NCBI RefSeq assembly: GCF_026012395.1
Contig: NZ_BRZA01000002.1
Span: 868,001-932,000 of the forward strand
DNA length: 64,000 nt
Source of the DNA: Lysinibacillus piscis
Lineage (GTDB): Bacteria > Bacillota > Bacilli > Bacillales_A > Planococcaceae
Reading direction: 5' to 3'
The position numbers were made by a program, and so were the translations under genes. The notes under the pieces were generated by a model, which was not told the origin of the DNA, searched no databases, and saw only the letters and a list, made by a program, of their open reading frames with translations. Positions 1 to 8,581 of the stretch are shown here, piece after piece (positions within the stretch are counted from its first letter, which is position 1; every line of letters begins with the position of its first letter).

Positions 1-230
1 TGCTTGTCAAAAATGTCACAACTGAATATCCAATGAAGGATTTATTCAACTTTCCGATTGTTGTATCTGAAAAAATAAAAAGCTTCTGTGCCTTACCTCT
101 TTATCAAAATCATAAAGTACAAGGGGTTATTCTTTTAGGGTATCGAATAGAGGATGCCATGACCGATGTGTTATATGAAACCATAAAAAAAAATATGAGT
201 ACAGATGTTCCTGGCTTCTATGAAAGGTAG
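1..230 (+). CDS. nreA: NreA-like GAF-domain protein, 3' end only
   Basis: The frame is open from the window edge (first full codon at position 3) to the stop at 230, so this is the C-terminal ~75 residues of a longer protein. The visible part (FCALPLYQNHKVQGVILLGY) looks like the last strands of a GAF domain. It sits 11 bases before nreB, as nreA does in staphylococcal nreABC operons, where the GAF protein NreA binds nitrate and restrains the NreB kinase (family knowledge). The ligand pocket cannot be checked because most of the protein is off the window. Identity rests mainly on context. Confidence 0.7.
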   Translation, partial: LVKNVTTEYPMKDLFNFPIVVSEKIKSFCALPLYQNHKVQGVILLGYRIEDAMTDVLYETIKKNMSTDVPGFYER

Positions 231-241
231 GTGGCAAAAGC

Positions 242-1288
242 GTGATTAATCATATGCCTTCACAATTAATAGACTGTTTATTAGGAATGTATGAATATAG
301 TTCAGAGGCGATTTTCTTTTTTGGCAAGGATAATAAATTACTGAACTTAAATCCCGCAGCTAAAGAAATTTTAGAAGCAGGCGTTTTAGAGGAAATGCTA
401 CAAGGAAGAGAAAAGTCAATTTGTTTAAGCTGTAAAGGGTATACAAGCACAGAGGAATTAGTGACTTGTCAAAGCTGCTATTTTTTAAATCCTCGGCAAG
501 ATTTCAGCTCTTTTCAAATTTATTTAGAAACGAAAGGCAAAGGTGTTCTTCCATATGTAGCTAGTTTTCATACTATTGATCAGGCTGAAGATACGAAAGT
601 GTTAATTTTAAGAAATTTAACGAAACAATTAGAAACACAGGAGTTATTATTTCATAATACAACGATTAAGCATATTATTAAGGCACAGGAAGATGAACGA
701 AAAAGAATTTCAAGAGAGTTACATGATGGGGTAGCACAAGAAATACTCAGCTCACTTGTGGATATACGTGTGATGAAATATTTACAAGACCCAGCAGATG
801 TCTCGCAAAAAATGAAACATATTGAAACATCCTTAACGAGATTATTGGATGAAATACGCAATATGTCGGTAGAGCTAAGACCGTCTTCACTAGATGATTT
901 AGGTATTGAAGCAGCATTTCGCTCCCATTTTAAATGGATTGAAAAAAATTATGGTTTGATTGTCCATTATAGTCATAAAATCCAAGGAAAACGTTTTAAC
1001 AATGAAATCGAAACGGTTGTTTATCGTGTATGTCAAGAAGCGATATTGAACGTTTTAAAATATGCGGATGTCGATGAAATATTTGTTCATTTGTATGAGA
1101 CAGAAAATACATTAATGCTAGATATCATTGATCAGGGCAATGGTTTTGATATGAGCAATCGGGAAACGAAAGGGACAGGGTTAGGCTTGTTTGGCATGAA
1201 AGAGCGAGCAGAGCTTGTCAAAGGTACGTTTTCGATTACATCCTCTATTGGGAATGGAACGAAAGTGCATTTAGAAGTCCCTGTGTAA
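242..1288 (+). CDS. nreB: Oxygen-sensing histidine kinase NreB
   Basis: 348 residues from a GTG start. A PAS-like sensor fills roughly residues 10-120 and holds C61-x2-C64-x11-C76-x2-C79. This matches the four-cysteine arrangement of staphylococcal NreB, which binds an oxygen-labile [4Fe-4S] cluster. No membrane segment is visible, consistent with a cytosolic sensor. The HisKA_3 dimerisation/phosphoacceptor motif is RISRELHDG with His161, and the C-terminal HATPase has GTGLGLFGM. It lies 11 bp after nreA and just before nreC, so a single nreABC operon is likely. Expected role: with the cluster intact under low oxygen it autophosphorylates and passes phosphate to NreC. Confidence 0.93.
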   Translation: MINHMPSQLIDCLLGMYEYSSEAIFFFGKDNKLLNLNPAAKEILEAGVLEEMLQGREKSICLSCKGYTSTEELVTCQSCYFLNPRQDFSSFQIYLETKGKGVLPYVASFHTIDQAEDTKVLILRNLTKQLETQELLFHNTTIKHIIKAQEDERKRISRELHDGVAQEILSSLVDIRVMKYLQDPADVSQKMKHIETSLTRLLDEIRNMSVELRPSSLDDLGIEAAFRSHFKWIEKNYGLIVHYSHKIQGKRFNNEIETVVYRVCQEAILNVLKYADVDEIFVHLYETENTLMLDIIDQGNGFDMSNRETKGTGLGLFGMKERAELVKGTFSITSSIGNGTKVHLEVPV

Positions 1289-1304
1289 AGGAGTAGTGAG
1301 CGGG

Positions 1305-1952
1305 TTGAGAATTGTAATTGCAGATGATCATGCAGTGGTACGTAGCGGTTTTTCGATGATTTTAAACTATCAAGAGGATATGGAAGTGGTGGCAACGGCT
1401 GCGGATGGTATTGAAGCCCACTTAATGGTCGCTAAATATAAGCCTGACATATTGTTGCTTGATTTAAGTATGCCTCCAGGTGAAAGTGGCTTAATCGCTA
1501 CAGGAAAAATTAATGAAGATTTTCCGAACACAAAAATTTTAGTGTTGACGATGTATGAGGATCAAGAGTATATGTTTCATGTGTTGAAAAGTGGTGCTTC
1601 TGGTTATATCTTAAAAAATGCACCTGACGAGGAATTACTTAGTGCCATACGGACGATTTATGAAGGAGGAACGTATATTCATCCGAAAATGGCGACCTCT
1701 CTTGTCAAAGAATTTATCAAAAAAGATCAAGCACTTGTCGACCATGACCCATTCCATGTGCTATCGAAAAGAGAGCTCGAAATTTTACCATTAGTAGCGA
1801 AAGGATATGGCAATAAAGATATTGCGGAGAAATTGTTTATTTCCGTGAAAACCGTGGAGGCACATAAGGCAAAAATTATGGAAAAGCTCGATTTAAAAAG
1901 CCGTCCTGAGCTAGTAGAGTATGCTTTAAAAAAGAAATTGCTTGATTTTTAA
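1305..1952 (+). CDS. nreC: NarL/LuxR-type response regulator NreC
   Basis: Receiver domain (about residues 1-120, acidic pair IADDH, phosphoacceptor Asp in LLLDLSMP at residue 53, then TMY and lysine in YILKNA), followed by a LuxR-type helix-turn-helix ([33 protein letters not shown]). I chose the TTG at 1305, which gives the usual MRIVIADDH beginning. A GTG at 1296 is in frame but is only two bases from the AGGAG. Cognate partner of NreB. In staphylococci it activates the nitrate and nitrite reductase genes and the nitrate transporter gene. Related TAGGGAATC-type motifs occur upstream of narK at 2547-2625. Confidence 0.92.
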   Translation: MRIVIADDHAVVRSGFSMILNYQEDMEVVATAADGIEAHLMVAKYKPDILLLDLSMPPGESGLIATGKINEDFPNTKILVLTMYEDQEYMFHVLKSGASGYILKNAPDEELLSAIRTIYEGGTYIHPKMATSLVKEFIKKDQALVDHDPFHVLSKRELEILPLVAKGYGNKDIAEKLFISVKTVEAHKAKIMEKLDLKSRPELVEYALKKKLLDF

Positions 1953-1963
1953 GGGAGGTGTAA

Positions 1964-2482
1964 ATGATGAAGTTTCAAAACAAGGATTATGCGATGCGTA
2001 TATTGGAAAATGAGCATCAGTATTTAATGCATTTAATGGAGGATTGGCATCAAATCGTTCTTAATTTTGAAAATGCTGTCTATCAACAGGAGGAGGCTAC
2101 TGTAGCATTCAAACAGTTACGAACTTTGCTTATTCAATTTATCGAGCCTTTAAAAAAACATACGGAAAAAGAAGAGCAATACTTCTTTCCTTTACTTGGG
2201 CAATATATTGGCAAGGAGCAGGGACCTATTGTGACTATTGAGGCAGAGCATGAAGAAATCGATGCATATATCGGTCATTTTTTGCATCATACAAGAGTCG
2301 GTATTGACCAACTGACAGTAGAAGATATGACAGCTATCGCCAAAGATGCAGGGGAAGCATTTGAAGTATTGATGGTGCATTTTGTGAAAGAACAAGCCGT
2401 TCTGTTTCCCATGACAGAGCGCATCATGAAGGCGGTAGACCAAGATATATTGCTTGAGCAATTAAATACGTGCATTATTTAA
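1964..2482 (+). CDS. Hemerythrin-like HHE domain protein
   Basis: 172 residues, GGGAGG ribosome site, 11 bp after nreC and probably cotranscribed with it. The helical HHE pattern of metal-ligand candidates is visible: ENEHQYL near residue 18, HTEKEEQYFFP near 66, EAEHEEIDAYIGHF near 88, and HFVKEQAVLFP near the end. Such four-helix bundles bind a di-iron centre and O2 or NO, or repair Fe-S clusters as ScdA/RIC does. This protein lacks the ScdA N-terminal domain. Position next to an oxygen sensor suggests a role in oxygen or NO handling during nitrate respiration (inference). Ends at a terminator at 2482-2514. Confidence 0.8.
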   Translation: MMKFQNKDYAMRILENEHQYLMHLMEDWHQIVLNFENAVYQQEEATVAFKQLRTLLIQFIEPLKKHTEKEEQYFFPLLGQYIGKEQGPIVTIEAEHEEIDAYIGHFLHHTRVGIDQLTVEDMTAIAKDAGEAFEVLMVHFVKEQAVLFPMTERIMKAVDQDILLEQLNTCII

Positions 2483-2514
2483 AATAACCATTGCTCGTCA
2501 TTGGTTATTTTTTA
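2482..2514 (+). terminator. Intrinsic terminator after the nre operon
   Basis: Stem AAATAACCA ... TGGTTATTT with an 11-base loop followed by T residues, directly after the stop codon of the HHE gene. Confidence 0.75.
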
Positions 2515-2546
2515 TGTTATTCAAGCTATTTATCTACATTATTTTT

Positions 2547-2625
2547 TAGGGAATCGCCTGTGCAGTTAAGGGGATTCCCCTATTAGCATTCACCAACATT
2601 TTCGCTACACTATACATAGGGAATC
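2547..2625 (+). promoter_or_regulatory. Putative NreC-controlled promoter region of narK
   Basis: TAGGGAATC occurs at 2547-2555 and again at 2617-2625. Between them lies the perfect 13-bp palindrome AGGGGATTCCCCT (2569-2581), which reads TAGGGGAATC on the other strand. A -10-like TATACA is at 2611-2616 with no good -35, as expected of an activator-dependent promoter; the palindrome centre falls about 45-50 bp before the likely start. This resembles the GC-rich TAGGG...CCCTA palindrome reported for staphylococcal NreC (from memory). The assignment is inference from motif and context. Confidence 0.5.
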
Positions 2626-2667
2626 AATACATGTGTCATTTAGTACCAGAAGAAAAAGGTGGTTTAA

Positions 2668-4176
2668 ATGATAAAAAAAGTACAATTGCCATTGCAAACA
2701 TTGAATTTAGTTGTTGGGTTTATGGTGTGGGTGATTATTTCTTCTTTACTGCCATTTATTCGAGAGGATATCGATATACCTGCTGATAAAATTGCTATTT
2801 TGACGGCTATACCTGTCGTACTCGGCTCTATTTTGCGTATCCCGCTTGGCTATTATGCCAATATTATTGGTGCACGACTTGTCTTTTTAATTAGCTTTGT
2901 GTTATTGCTATTTCCTGTATTTTATATTAGTGAAGCTTCTAGCTATATTGATTTAGTTATTGGTGGACTGATTTTAGGGGTAGGGGGTGCTGTATTTTCA
3001 GTAGGTGTTACCTCTCTACCAAAGTATTATCCAAAAGAAAAACATGGCTTTGTCAACGGTATTTACGGCGCAGGGAATATTGGGACGGCTATCTCTACGT
3101 TTGCCGCTCCGATCATCGCCACACAAATTGGTTGGTCATTAACAATCAAGCTCTATTTAATTTTATTACTGATATTCATTGTGCTGAACTTTATTTTAGG
3201 GGACCGGCAAGAAGTAAAAGTGAAAACACCGATTATTGAGCAAATAAAAGGTGTATACAAAAATCCAAAGCTATGGTACTTTTCTTTATTTTATTTCATC
3301 ACGTTCGGTTCGTTCGTGGCATTCACGGTGTATTTACCGAATTTTCTTGTGAGTAATTTTGGATTAGATAAAGTAGATGCAGGGATTCGGACTGCTGGTT
3401 TTATCGCCATTGCCACATTGTTTAGACCGATTGGTGGTTGGTTAGGTGATAAATTTCAGCCTTTGTTTTTATTAATGGGGGTATTTTTAGTGTATACACT
3501 AGCAGCTATTATGCTAGCCTTTTCACCGTCAATACTACTCTATTCTATTGGTTGTTTAGTCATTGCGCTTTGTGCAGGAATCGGCAATGGTGTTATTTTT
3601 AAGCTTGTGCCATTTTATTTCAATAAACAAGCAGGAATTGCCAATGGGATTGTGTCGATGATGGGAGGACTTGGAGGGTTTTTCCCACCATTATTACTAG
3701 CAGCCATTCATTCGATTACAGGTCAATATGCGATTGGCTTTATGCTGTTATCTTCCGTATCGTTAGCGAGCTTAGTATTAGTAGTAAGTATGTATTATCA
3801 AGACAAATTAAATCTAGCTCAGCAAGTATTTAATTCTACAGGGCAAGGTATTATTGTCACGGATATTACGAGTAAAATACAAGCTGTGAATCCCGCTTTT
3901 ACTGCTTTAACAGGGTTCCGTGATGAAGAGGTCATTGGACAAACGCCAAGAATTTTAAAAACAGCTAGACAAGAGAAGGAATTTTATGATGCTATGTGGA
4001 AAAGCATTAAGGAAACAGGGGCATGGCAGGGAGAAATTTGGAATCGCAAAAAAAATGGGGAAGAATTTTTGGAGTGGCTGAATATTAGTGCTGTCAAAGA
4101 TGAAACGGGGGAAGATGTCAGCTATGTAGGTACATTTACAGATATAACGGCACATCGCCAGAAAACGTCTGAATAG
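2668..4176 (+). CDS. narK: NarK/NarT-type nitrate/nitrite MFS transporter with C-terminal PAS domain
   Basis: 502 residues. Residues 1-385 form a 12-segment major facilitator with NNP-family features (IPLGYYANIIGAR, GVGGAVFSVGVTSLPKYYP, MMGGLGGFFPP), which exchange nitrate and nitrite across the membrane. Residues about 388-497 are a PAS/PAC domain (TGQGIIVTDI, NPAFTALTGF, EVIGQTPRIL, GTFTDIT) of the type found in sensors, ending the protein in the cytoplasm. Typical NarK proteins end near residue 390-400, so the PAS part is an extension. The reading frame continues through the junction with no sign of a sequencing break. Start ATG follows AAAAAGGTGG. Likely induced by NreBC. Confidence 0.9.
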   Translation: MIKKVQLPLQTLNLVVGFMVWVIISSLLPFIREDIDIPADKIAILTAIPVVLGSILRIPLGYYANIIGARLVFLISFVLLLFPVFYISEASSYIDLVIGGLILGVGGAVFSVGVTSLPKYYPKEKHGFVNGIYGAGNIGTAISTFAAPIIATQIGWSLTIKLYLILLLIFIVLNFILGDRQEVKVKTPIIEQIKGVYKNPKLWYFSLFYFITFGSFVAFTVYLPNFLVSNFGLDKVDAGIRTAGFIAIATLFRPIGGWLGDKFQPLFLLMGVFLVYTLAAIMLAFSPSILLYSIGCLVIALCAGIGNGVIFKLVPFYFNKQAGIANGIVSMMGGLGGFFPPLLLAAIHSITGQYAIGFMLLSSVSLASLVLVVSMYYQDKLNLAQQVFNSTGQGIIVTDITSKIQAVNPAFTALTGFRDEEVIGQTPRILKTARQEKEFYDAMWKSIKETGAWQGEIWNRKKNGEEFLEWLNISAVKDETGEDVSYVGTFTDITAHRQKTSE

Positions 4177-4218
4177 CTCCATCATTACAGTGGTCATTGC
4201 ACAGAAAGAAGGGATACC

Positions 4219-5226
4219 ATGACGATACAGGATCAACTCAATAGACCTATGAAAGATTTGCGTATTTCTGTCACAGATCGCTGCAATTTCCGCTGTAGCT
4301 ATTGTATGCCAAAGGAAATATTCGGAGATGACTACGTTTTTTTACCGAAAGATGAGCTGTTAACATTTGAGGAAATCACAAGGCTGGTCAATATATTTGC
4401 ACAACTTGGCGTCAAAAAAATTCGCTTAACTGGTGGAGAGCCCTTGATGCGAAGGAATATTCATGAGTTGGTTAGCCAATTAACACAGTTACAGGGCATT
4501 GAAGATATAGGTTTGACAACGAATGGTGTGTTATTAAAGCAATATGGTGAAAAATTGAGAAATGCGGGTTTAAAAAGAATTAATGTGAGCTTGGATGCTT
4601 TAGATGGACAGTTATTTGGTCAGATGAATGGTCGAGGCATTCAACCAGCATTAATATTGGAGCATATTCAATTGGCGCAGCAACTTGGCTTCCATATCAA
4701 AGTCAATATGGTCGTTCAAAAACATGTCAATGAACAAGAAATTATTCCAATGGCTCGTTATTTTAAAAAGAGAGGCATTGTCCTACGATTTATTGAGTTT
4801 ATGGATGTTGGGAATGATAATGGCTGGAGCTTTGCGAAAGTAGTAACGAAACAAGAAATAGTAAGTTTACTTCAACAGGAATTTGACTTAGAAGCGGTTG
4901 AGCTTGACTATTTTGGGGAAGTGGCTAAACGATACCGCTATCAAGATGATGGTGTGCAAGTAGGCTTTATCACCTCTGTGTCAGAATCCTTTTGTTCCTC
5001 CTGTACAAGGGCCAGATTGTCATCAAACGGGAAATTTTACACTTGTTTATTTGCTTCTGATGGATTAGATTTGCGTGCATTAATCCGAGAGGGAGCTACA
5101 GATGCTGAATTACGTGCAGCGATTGTGGATGTTTGGGAACATCGAACAGACCGTTATTCAGATGAACGAACAGCACAAACCAAGAAAAATCGCACCAAAA
5201 TCAATATGTCGTATATTGGTGGGTAG
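4219..5226 (+). CDS. moaA: GTP 3',8-cyclase MoaA (molybdenum cofactor synthesis)
   Basis: 335 residues, the usual MoaA length. Radical SAM cluster C22-x3-C26-x2-C29 (CNFRCSYC), SAM-binding TGGEP, the C-terminal second cluster motif [18 protein letters not shown], and the terminal Gly-Gly (YIGG) needed for catalysis are all present. It converts GTP to 3',8-cyclo-GTP, the first step to molybdopterin. Start ATG at 4219 lies 43 bp after narK and after AGAAAGAAGGG. Placement beside narK fits supply of cofactor for nitrate reductase, whose structural genes are not in the window. Confidence 0.95.
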   Translation: MTIQDQLNRPMKDLRISVTDRCNFRCSYCMPKEIFGDDYVFLPKDELLTFEEITRLVNIFAQLGVKKIRLTGGEPLMRRNIHELVSQLTQLQGIEDIGLTTNGVLLKQYGEKLRNAGLKRINVSLDALDGQLFGQMNGRGIQPALILEHIQLAQQLGFHIKVNMVVQKHVNEQEIIPMARYFKKRGIVLRFIEFMDVGNDNGWSFAKVVTKQEIVSLLQQEFDLEAVELDYFGEVAKRYRYQDDGVQVGFITSVSESFCSSCTRARLSSNGKFYTCLFASDGLDLRALIREGATDAELRAAIVDVWEHRTDRYSDERTAQTKKNRTKINMSYIGG

Positions 5227-5247
5227 TGACAGAAAGGGTGACTTTTA

Positions 5248-5658
5248 ATGGCGGGTCCAGCATTAAGACAATTACATGCACATCAGACAATACATGCAGG
5301 AGGCCTATCAGGTGCTATTCAAAAAACAGACCATTTTCTAGCATTATGGCAAGAAGGAAAAGTTGAAGAGGCGAACCATGCAGCGGATGATTTACTTGAT
5401 TATTGGGAAACGCGTGTCATTAGCCATGCAGATGCTGAAGAATCGGGCTTTTATGAGGAAAAAGTGCAACATAATGAGGCATTGAAAGAAACGGTTATTC
5501 AATTAGCTCGTGACCACGAACTTTTGCGTATCATCGTGAAAGATATTCACGCGATTCGACAAGAAGAGGGGCTAAATGAAGCAATTATTCAACGATTCTA
5601 TGCTTTATTAACGATTAATGAAATTCATAGTAGAGACGAGGAACGATTATTATTTTAA
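5248..5658 (+). CDS. Small hemerythrin-like HHE protein
   Basis: 136 residues, 22 bp after moaA and probably in the same transcript. Candidate metal ligands occur in the order LHAHQTIHAG, DHFLALW, ISHADAEESGFYEE, ARDHELLRIIV, NEIHSRDEERLLF, the spacing expected of an all-helical HHE bundle. Second such protein within 4 kb of the nitrate regulon. Function unknown; oxygen, NO or iron handling is an inference from family and context. Ends at a strong bidirectional terminator. Confidence 0.65.
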   Translation: MAGPALRQLHAHQTIHAGGLSGAIQKTDHFLALWQEGKVEEANHAADDLLDYWETRVISHADAEESGFYEEKVQHNEALKETVIQLARDHELLRIIVKDIHAIRQEEGLNEAIIQRFYALLTINEIHSRDEERLLF

Positions 5659-5705
5659 AAAAAGGTGGAGATAAAGGCTACTGTAGCTTTTGTCTCCACC
5701 TTTTC
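5657..5705. terminator. Bidirectional terminator
   Basis: Long inverted repeat AAAAGGTGGAGA ... TCTCCACCTTTT with an inner AGGCTAC/GTAGCTT pairing. A-rich on the left and T-rich on the right, between the convergent HHE gene and pepF. Confidence 0.85.
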
Positions 5706-5714
5706 ACAATCTAT

Positions 5715-7508
5715 TTACGCTGTTGTTAGTGCAATAAATTCTTCTACATCTTGTTCACAAAGTGCAATGCCTTTTAGCCAAAATTCACGCTTTGTAATAT
5801 CTTCACCTAAATGCTTCATTGCCAAATCTTCTACCGTCATGACAGCTGTATCACGCAATAAGGCAATGTATTTCTCCTCAAAGCCTGTGCCTTCTTCTTT
5901 TGCTTTCGCATAAATGCTAAGTGAGAAGAGGTAGCCAAATGTATAAGGGAAGTTATAGAATGGGACACCTGTAATATAGAAGTGTAGCTTTGTTGCCCAA
6001 AAATGTGGATGTGTTTCACCTAAACCACCTGCATATGCCTCACGTTGTGCTTCCTCCATTAACATATTCAAACGCTGTGCAGAAACAAGTCCATTTTTTC
6101 GCTCTTCATAGAAACGTGTTTCAAAAAGGAAACGTGCATGAATATTCATAAAGAAGGCAACGGAGCGCTGTACCTTATCTTCTAATAACGCAATTTTTTC
6201 TTCTTTTGACTGTGCTTCAGCAACCGCTGCATCTGCCACAATCATTTCCGCAAATGTAGACGCTGTTTCCGCTACATTCATCGCATAGCTTGTATTTAAT
6301 GGGTGAACAGGGCGCAATGCGTAGCTATGGAATGCATGGCCAAGCTCGTGTGCTAATGTCGAAACATTGGACATCGAGCCTGAATACGTCATGAAAATAC
6401 GTGACTGCTGCGAAAGTGGGAAGCCTGTACAGAAGCCACCTGGTTTTTTATTGTCACGGTCCTCTGCTTCAATCCAACCGTCCTCAAAGGCTGTACGAGA
6501 AAACGCTTCTAACTCTGCACCGAAGCGCCCGAAATGTTTCAAAATAAAGGCTGCCCCTTGCTGGTAATCCATTTTCGCTGTTGCCTCTGTGACAGGTGCA
6601 TCAAAGTCATACCATTTCAGTTTGTCATCACCAAGCATTTGCGCTTTATGTGTTAAATAACGAGTGAATGTAGCTTTTCGCTCTGTAATCGCACCCCACA
6701 TTGCGTCTAATGTTTCTTCCTTCATACGATTAATCGTTAATGGCTCTTTTAAAACATTGTCCCAACCACGTTTTTTATAAACACTTAAACGGAAGCCTGC
6801 TAAATGATTTAATGTTTTCGCAAAAAAATCTTCCCGTGCGGTGAATGCTTTTTCAATGGCTTCAAACGCTGCCTTACGTACTTTTGGGTCTTTATGTGAG
6901 CTTAAATTATTCGCTTGTCCTACAGAAAGCGATTTTACTTCACCATCGATTTCAACTTCGACACGCATATCACTAATCAGCACATCATACATTTCGCCCC
7001 ATGATTTGTAGCCATCTACAGCTAGGGCAGAAATAATCGCTTCCTCTTCTTCAGAAAGAGATTCCTTTGATGCCTCACGCCACTCCGTTAAAATAAAGGC
7101 AAATGGTGCAAGCTCTGCTGTAGCTAATAGTTGCTCAAAAACAGTGCCTTCAATTTGACCAACGATTTGTCGCAGTTTTTCAAATGTCGGTGCGGATTCA
7201 GCGTAAATAGCAGATAATTTACCTAAATGTAACAGCGCTTCTTTATCTTTAATGTTTTGCGCTGTTAAACAGGATAAAAAAGCGCCAGCCTGTGCTAGAT
7301 GTTGGCGTACTTCTTTTACTTTATCTAATACTTGTACAATATGAATGGCATCACTCGCTGTTTGTGGGATAGCTAGTGCATTGACAAGCTGTTGTAGCTC
7401 TTGCACTAGGTTAGCTGAATGCTCTAAATGTGCCACAAATTGTGGAGACGTGCTACCACCTTCAAAAAACACCTCTACATCCCATACTTCAGGGTAATTC
7501 GTTGTCAT
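5715..7508 (-). CDS. pepF: Oligoendopeptidase F, M3B metallopeptidase
   Basis: 597 residues, the usual PepF length. The zinc site LAHELGHAFHSY lies at about residue 384-395 with the downstream glutamate region NVAETASTFAEM. The N-terminal half is the helical oligoendopeptidase lid (VQELQQLVNALA, DISDMRVEVEI-type segments). It cleaves short peptides in the cytoplasm. Start ATG is preceded by GGAGG. Monocistronic: its 3' end meets the bidirectional terminator, and the upstream region is divergent. Confidence 0.94.
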   Translation of the reverse strand: MTTNYPEVWDVEVFFEGGSTSPQFVAHLEHSANLVQELQQLVNALAIPQTASDAIHIVQVLDKVKEVRQHLAQAGAFLSCLTAQNIKDKEALLHLGKLSAIYAESAPTFEKLRQIVGQIEGTVFEQLLATAELAPFAFILTEWREASKESLSEEEEAIISALAVDGYKSWGEMYDVLISDMRVEVEIDGEVKSLSVGQANNLSSHKDPKVRKAAFEAIEKAFTAREDFFAKTLNHLAGFRLSVYKKRGWDNVLKEPLTINRMKEETLDAMWGAITERKATFTRYLTHKAQMLGDDKLKWYDFDAPVTEATAKMDYQQGAAFILKHFGRFGAELEAFSRTAFEDGWIEAEDRDNKKPGGFCTGFPLSQQSRIFMTYSGSMSNVSTLAHELGHAFHSYALRPVHPLNTSYAMNVAETASTFAEMIVADAAVAEAQSKEEKIALLEDKVQRSVAFFMNIHARFLFETRFYEERKNGLVSAQRLNMLMEEAQREAYAGGLGETHPHFWATKLHFYITGVPFYNFPYTFGYLFSLSIYAKAKEEGTGFEEKYIALLRDTAVMTVEDLAMKHLGEDITKREFWLKGIALCEQDVEEFIALTTA

Positions 7509-7734
7509 ATAAAAACCTCCTCTAAGTATTCTTCTTTATTTTACAAAAATTTAGAAATTTTTTCACGGATTTTTTTCGTGTTACGAAATATTTTTTCTCT
7601 TGGTTCAATCTTAATGGATATCATGGATTTTGAGAATATACACGATGTAAGTCGATTGATGTATGCTAACTTTTTATTACAAGTTCATAAAAATCCAAAT
7701 GCAATTATGCTGGAATGTAATTTATTGATGCCGT

Positions 7735-7839
7735 TCATAGCAATAAAGCTGTATATTCATTTACTATGTATTTACTTAGTAGTTCGTTCAATAGAAAAAG
7801 CACAATGATGCCAATAAGCGCAACACTTAATTTTTTCAC
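7735..7839 (-). CDS. Candidate 34-residue single-span membrane peptide
   Basis: GTG start with GAGGGG seven bases upstream. The product begins MKKLSVALIGIIVLFLLNEL and ends YIVNEYTALLL. Two N-terminal lysines followed by about 15 hydrophobic residues give a clear membrane helix. Nothing else codes in this stretch between pepF and the NUDIX gene. Unknown function. It could also be chance, but the ribosome site and membrane helix together argue for a real small protein. Confidence 0.4.
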   Translation of the reverse strand: MKKLSVALIGIIVLFLLNELLSKYIVNEYTALLL

Positions 7840-7927
7840 AATGGCACCCCTCATTTGAAAATGAACCTCTTTTTGAAAGATTGCGTTATTATATCAATGG
7901 GAAGTATAGGAGAAAGTGGGTATATTG

Positions 7928-8395
7928 ATGCGTGATTATATTAAAACAATGAGAGCTATGATTGGACATGAACCATTGCTCACAGTGGGCTGTGGGGCGA
8001 TTATTGAAGATGCAGAAGGGCGAATTCTGTTGCAGCGGCGAACAGATAATGCGATGTGGGGAATTCCAGGTGGGCTTATGGAAATAGGAGAAACATTTGA
8101 AGAAACGGTAAAACGAGAGGTGTATGAGGAGACACAGTTACATCTTGATACAATTACATTATTTGGCTTATATTCAGGGGAGAAGAGTTTAGTCAGCTAT
8201 CCTAATGGTGATCAGGTATTTAGCGTGCAAATTATTTTCCATTGTAGCAAGTATACAGGTCATCTTAAGATAGATTATGAAAGTCAAGAGCTTACATTTA
8301 AGGCAAGACATGAACTACCGTCAAACTTAAATCCAACACAAGCACCTTTTATTCTTGATTGGCAACAGCAGGTCAAGCAACCTATTGTAAAATGA
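7928..8395 (+). CDS. NUDIX hydrolase
   Basis: 155 residues from the ATG chosen here; GTG 7916 and TTG 7925 are in frame, but AGGAG at 7908-7912 does not decide between them well. The Nudix box is G49-x5-E55-x7-R63E64-x2-E67E68, with Gln70 where the usual glycine stands (EETQL). The catalytic glutamates are intact. The family hydrolyses nucleoside diphosphates linked to another group; the substrate cannot be told. The stop codon lies in the first unit of a heptanucleotide repeat. Monocistronic. Confidence 0.85.
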   Translation: MRDYIKTMRAMIGHEPLLTVGCGAIIEDAEGRILLQRRTDNAMWGIPGGLMEIGETFEETVKREVYEETQLHLDTITLFGLYSGEKSLVSYPNGDQVFSVQIIFHCSKYTGHLKIDYESQELTFKARHELPSNLNPTQAPFILDWQQQVKQPIVK

Positions 8396-8447
8396 GAAAT
8401 GAGAAATGAGAAATGAGAAATGAGAAATGAGAAATGAGAAATGAGAG
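8392..8447 (+). repeat. Heptanucleotide tandem repeat (ATGAGAA) x 8
   Basis: Eight head-to-tail copies of ATGAGAA, the last ending in G. The first copy contains the TGA stop of the NUDIX gene (8393-8395). Seven-base units shift frame, so a change in copy number cannot alter the NUDIX protein but would alter its 3' untranslated region. Confidence 0.95.
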
Positions 8448-8581
8448 ATATGTTTTCTTTATTTAATTATCTCAATTTTCAATTAAATATTGACCGAAAT
8501 ACAAAGCAGGCTTAAAGTTTGTATAGGCAACGAAATCTCGTAAACTAAGAGATTATTCGATGATATGAGGAGGAACTTATT

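Noticed and set aside
7428..7808. 126-codon open frame on the plus strand over the pepF start and its upstream region
   Set aside because: First third is antisense to pepF, no ribosome site, and composition is not protein-like; the opposite strand offers a better small ORF.
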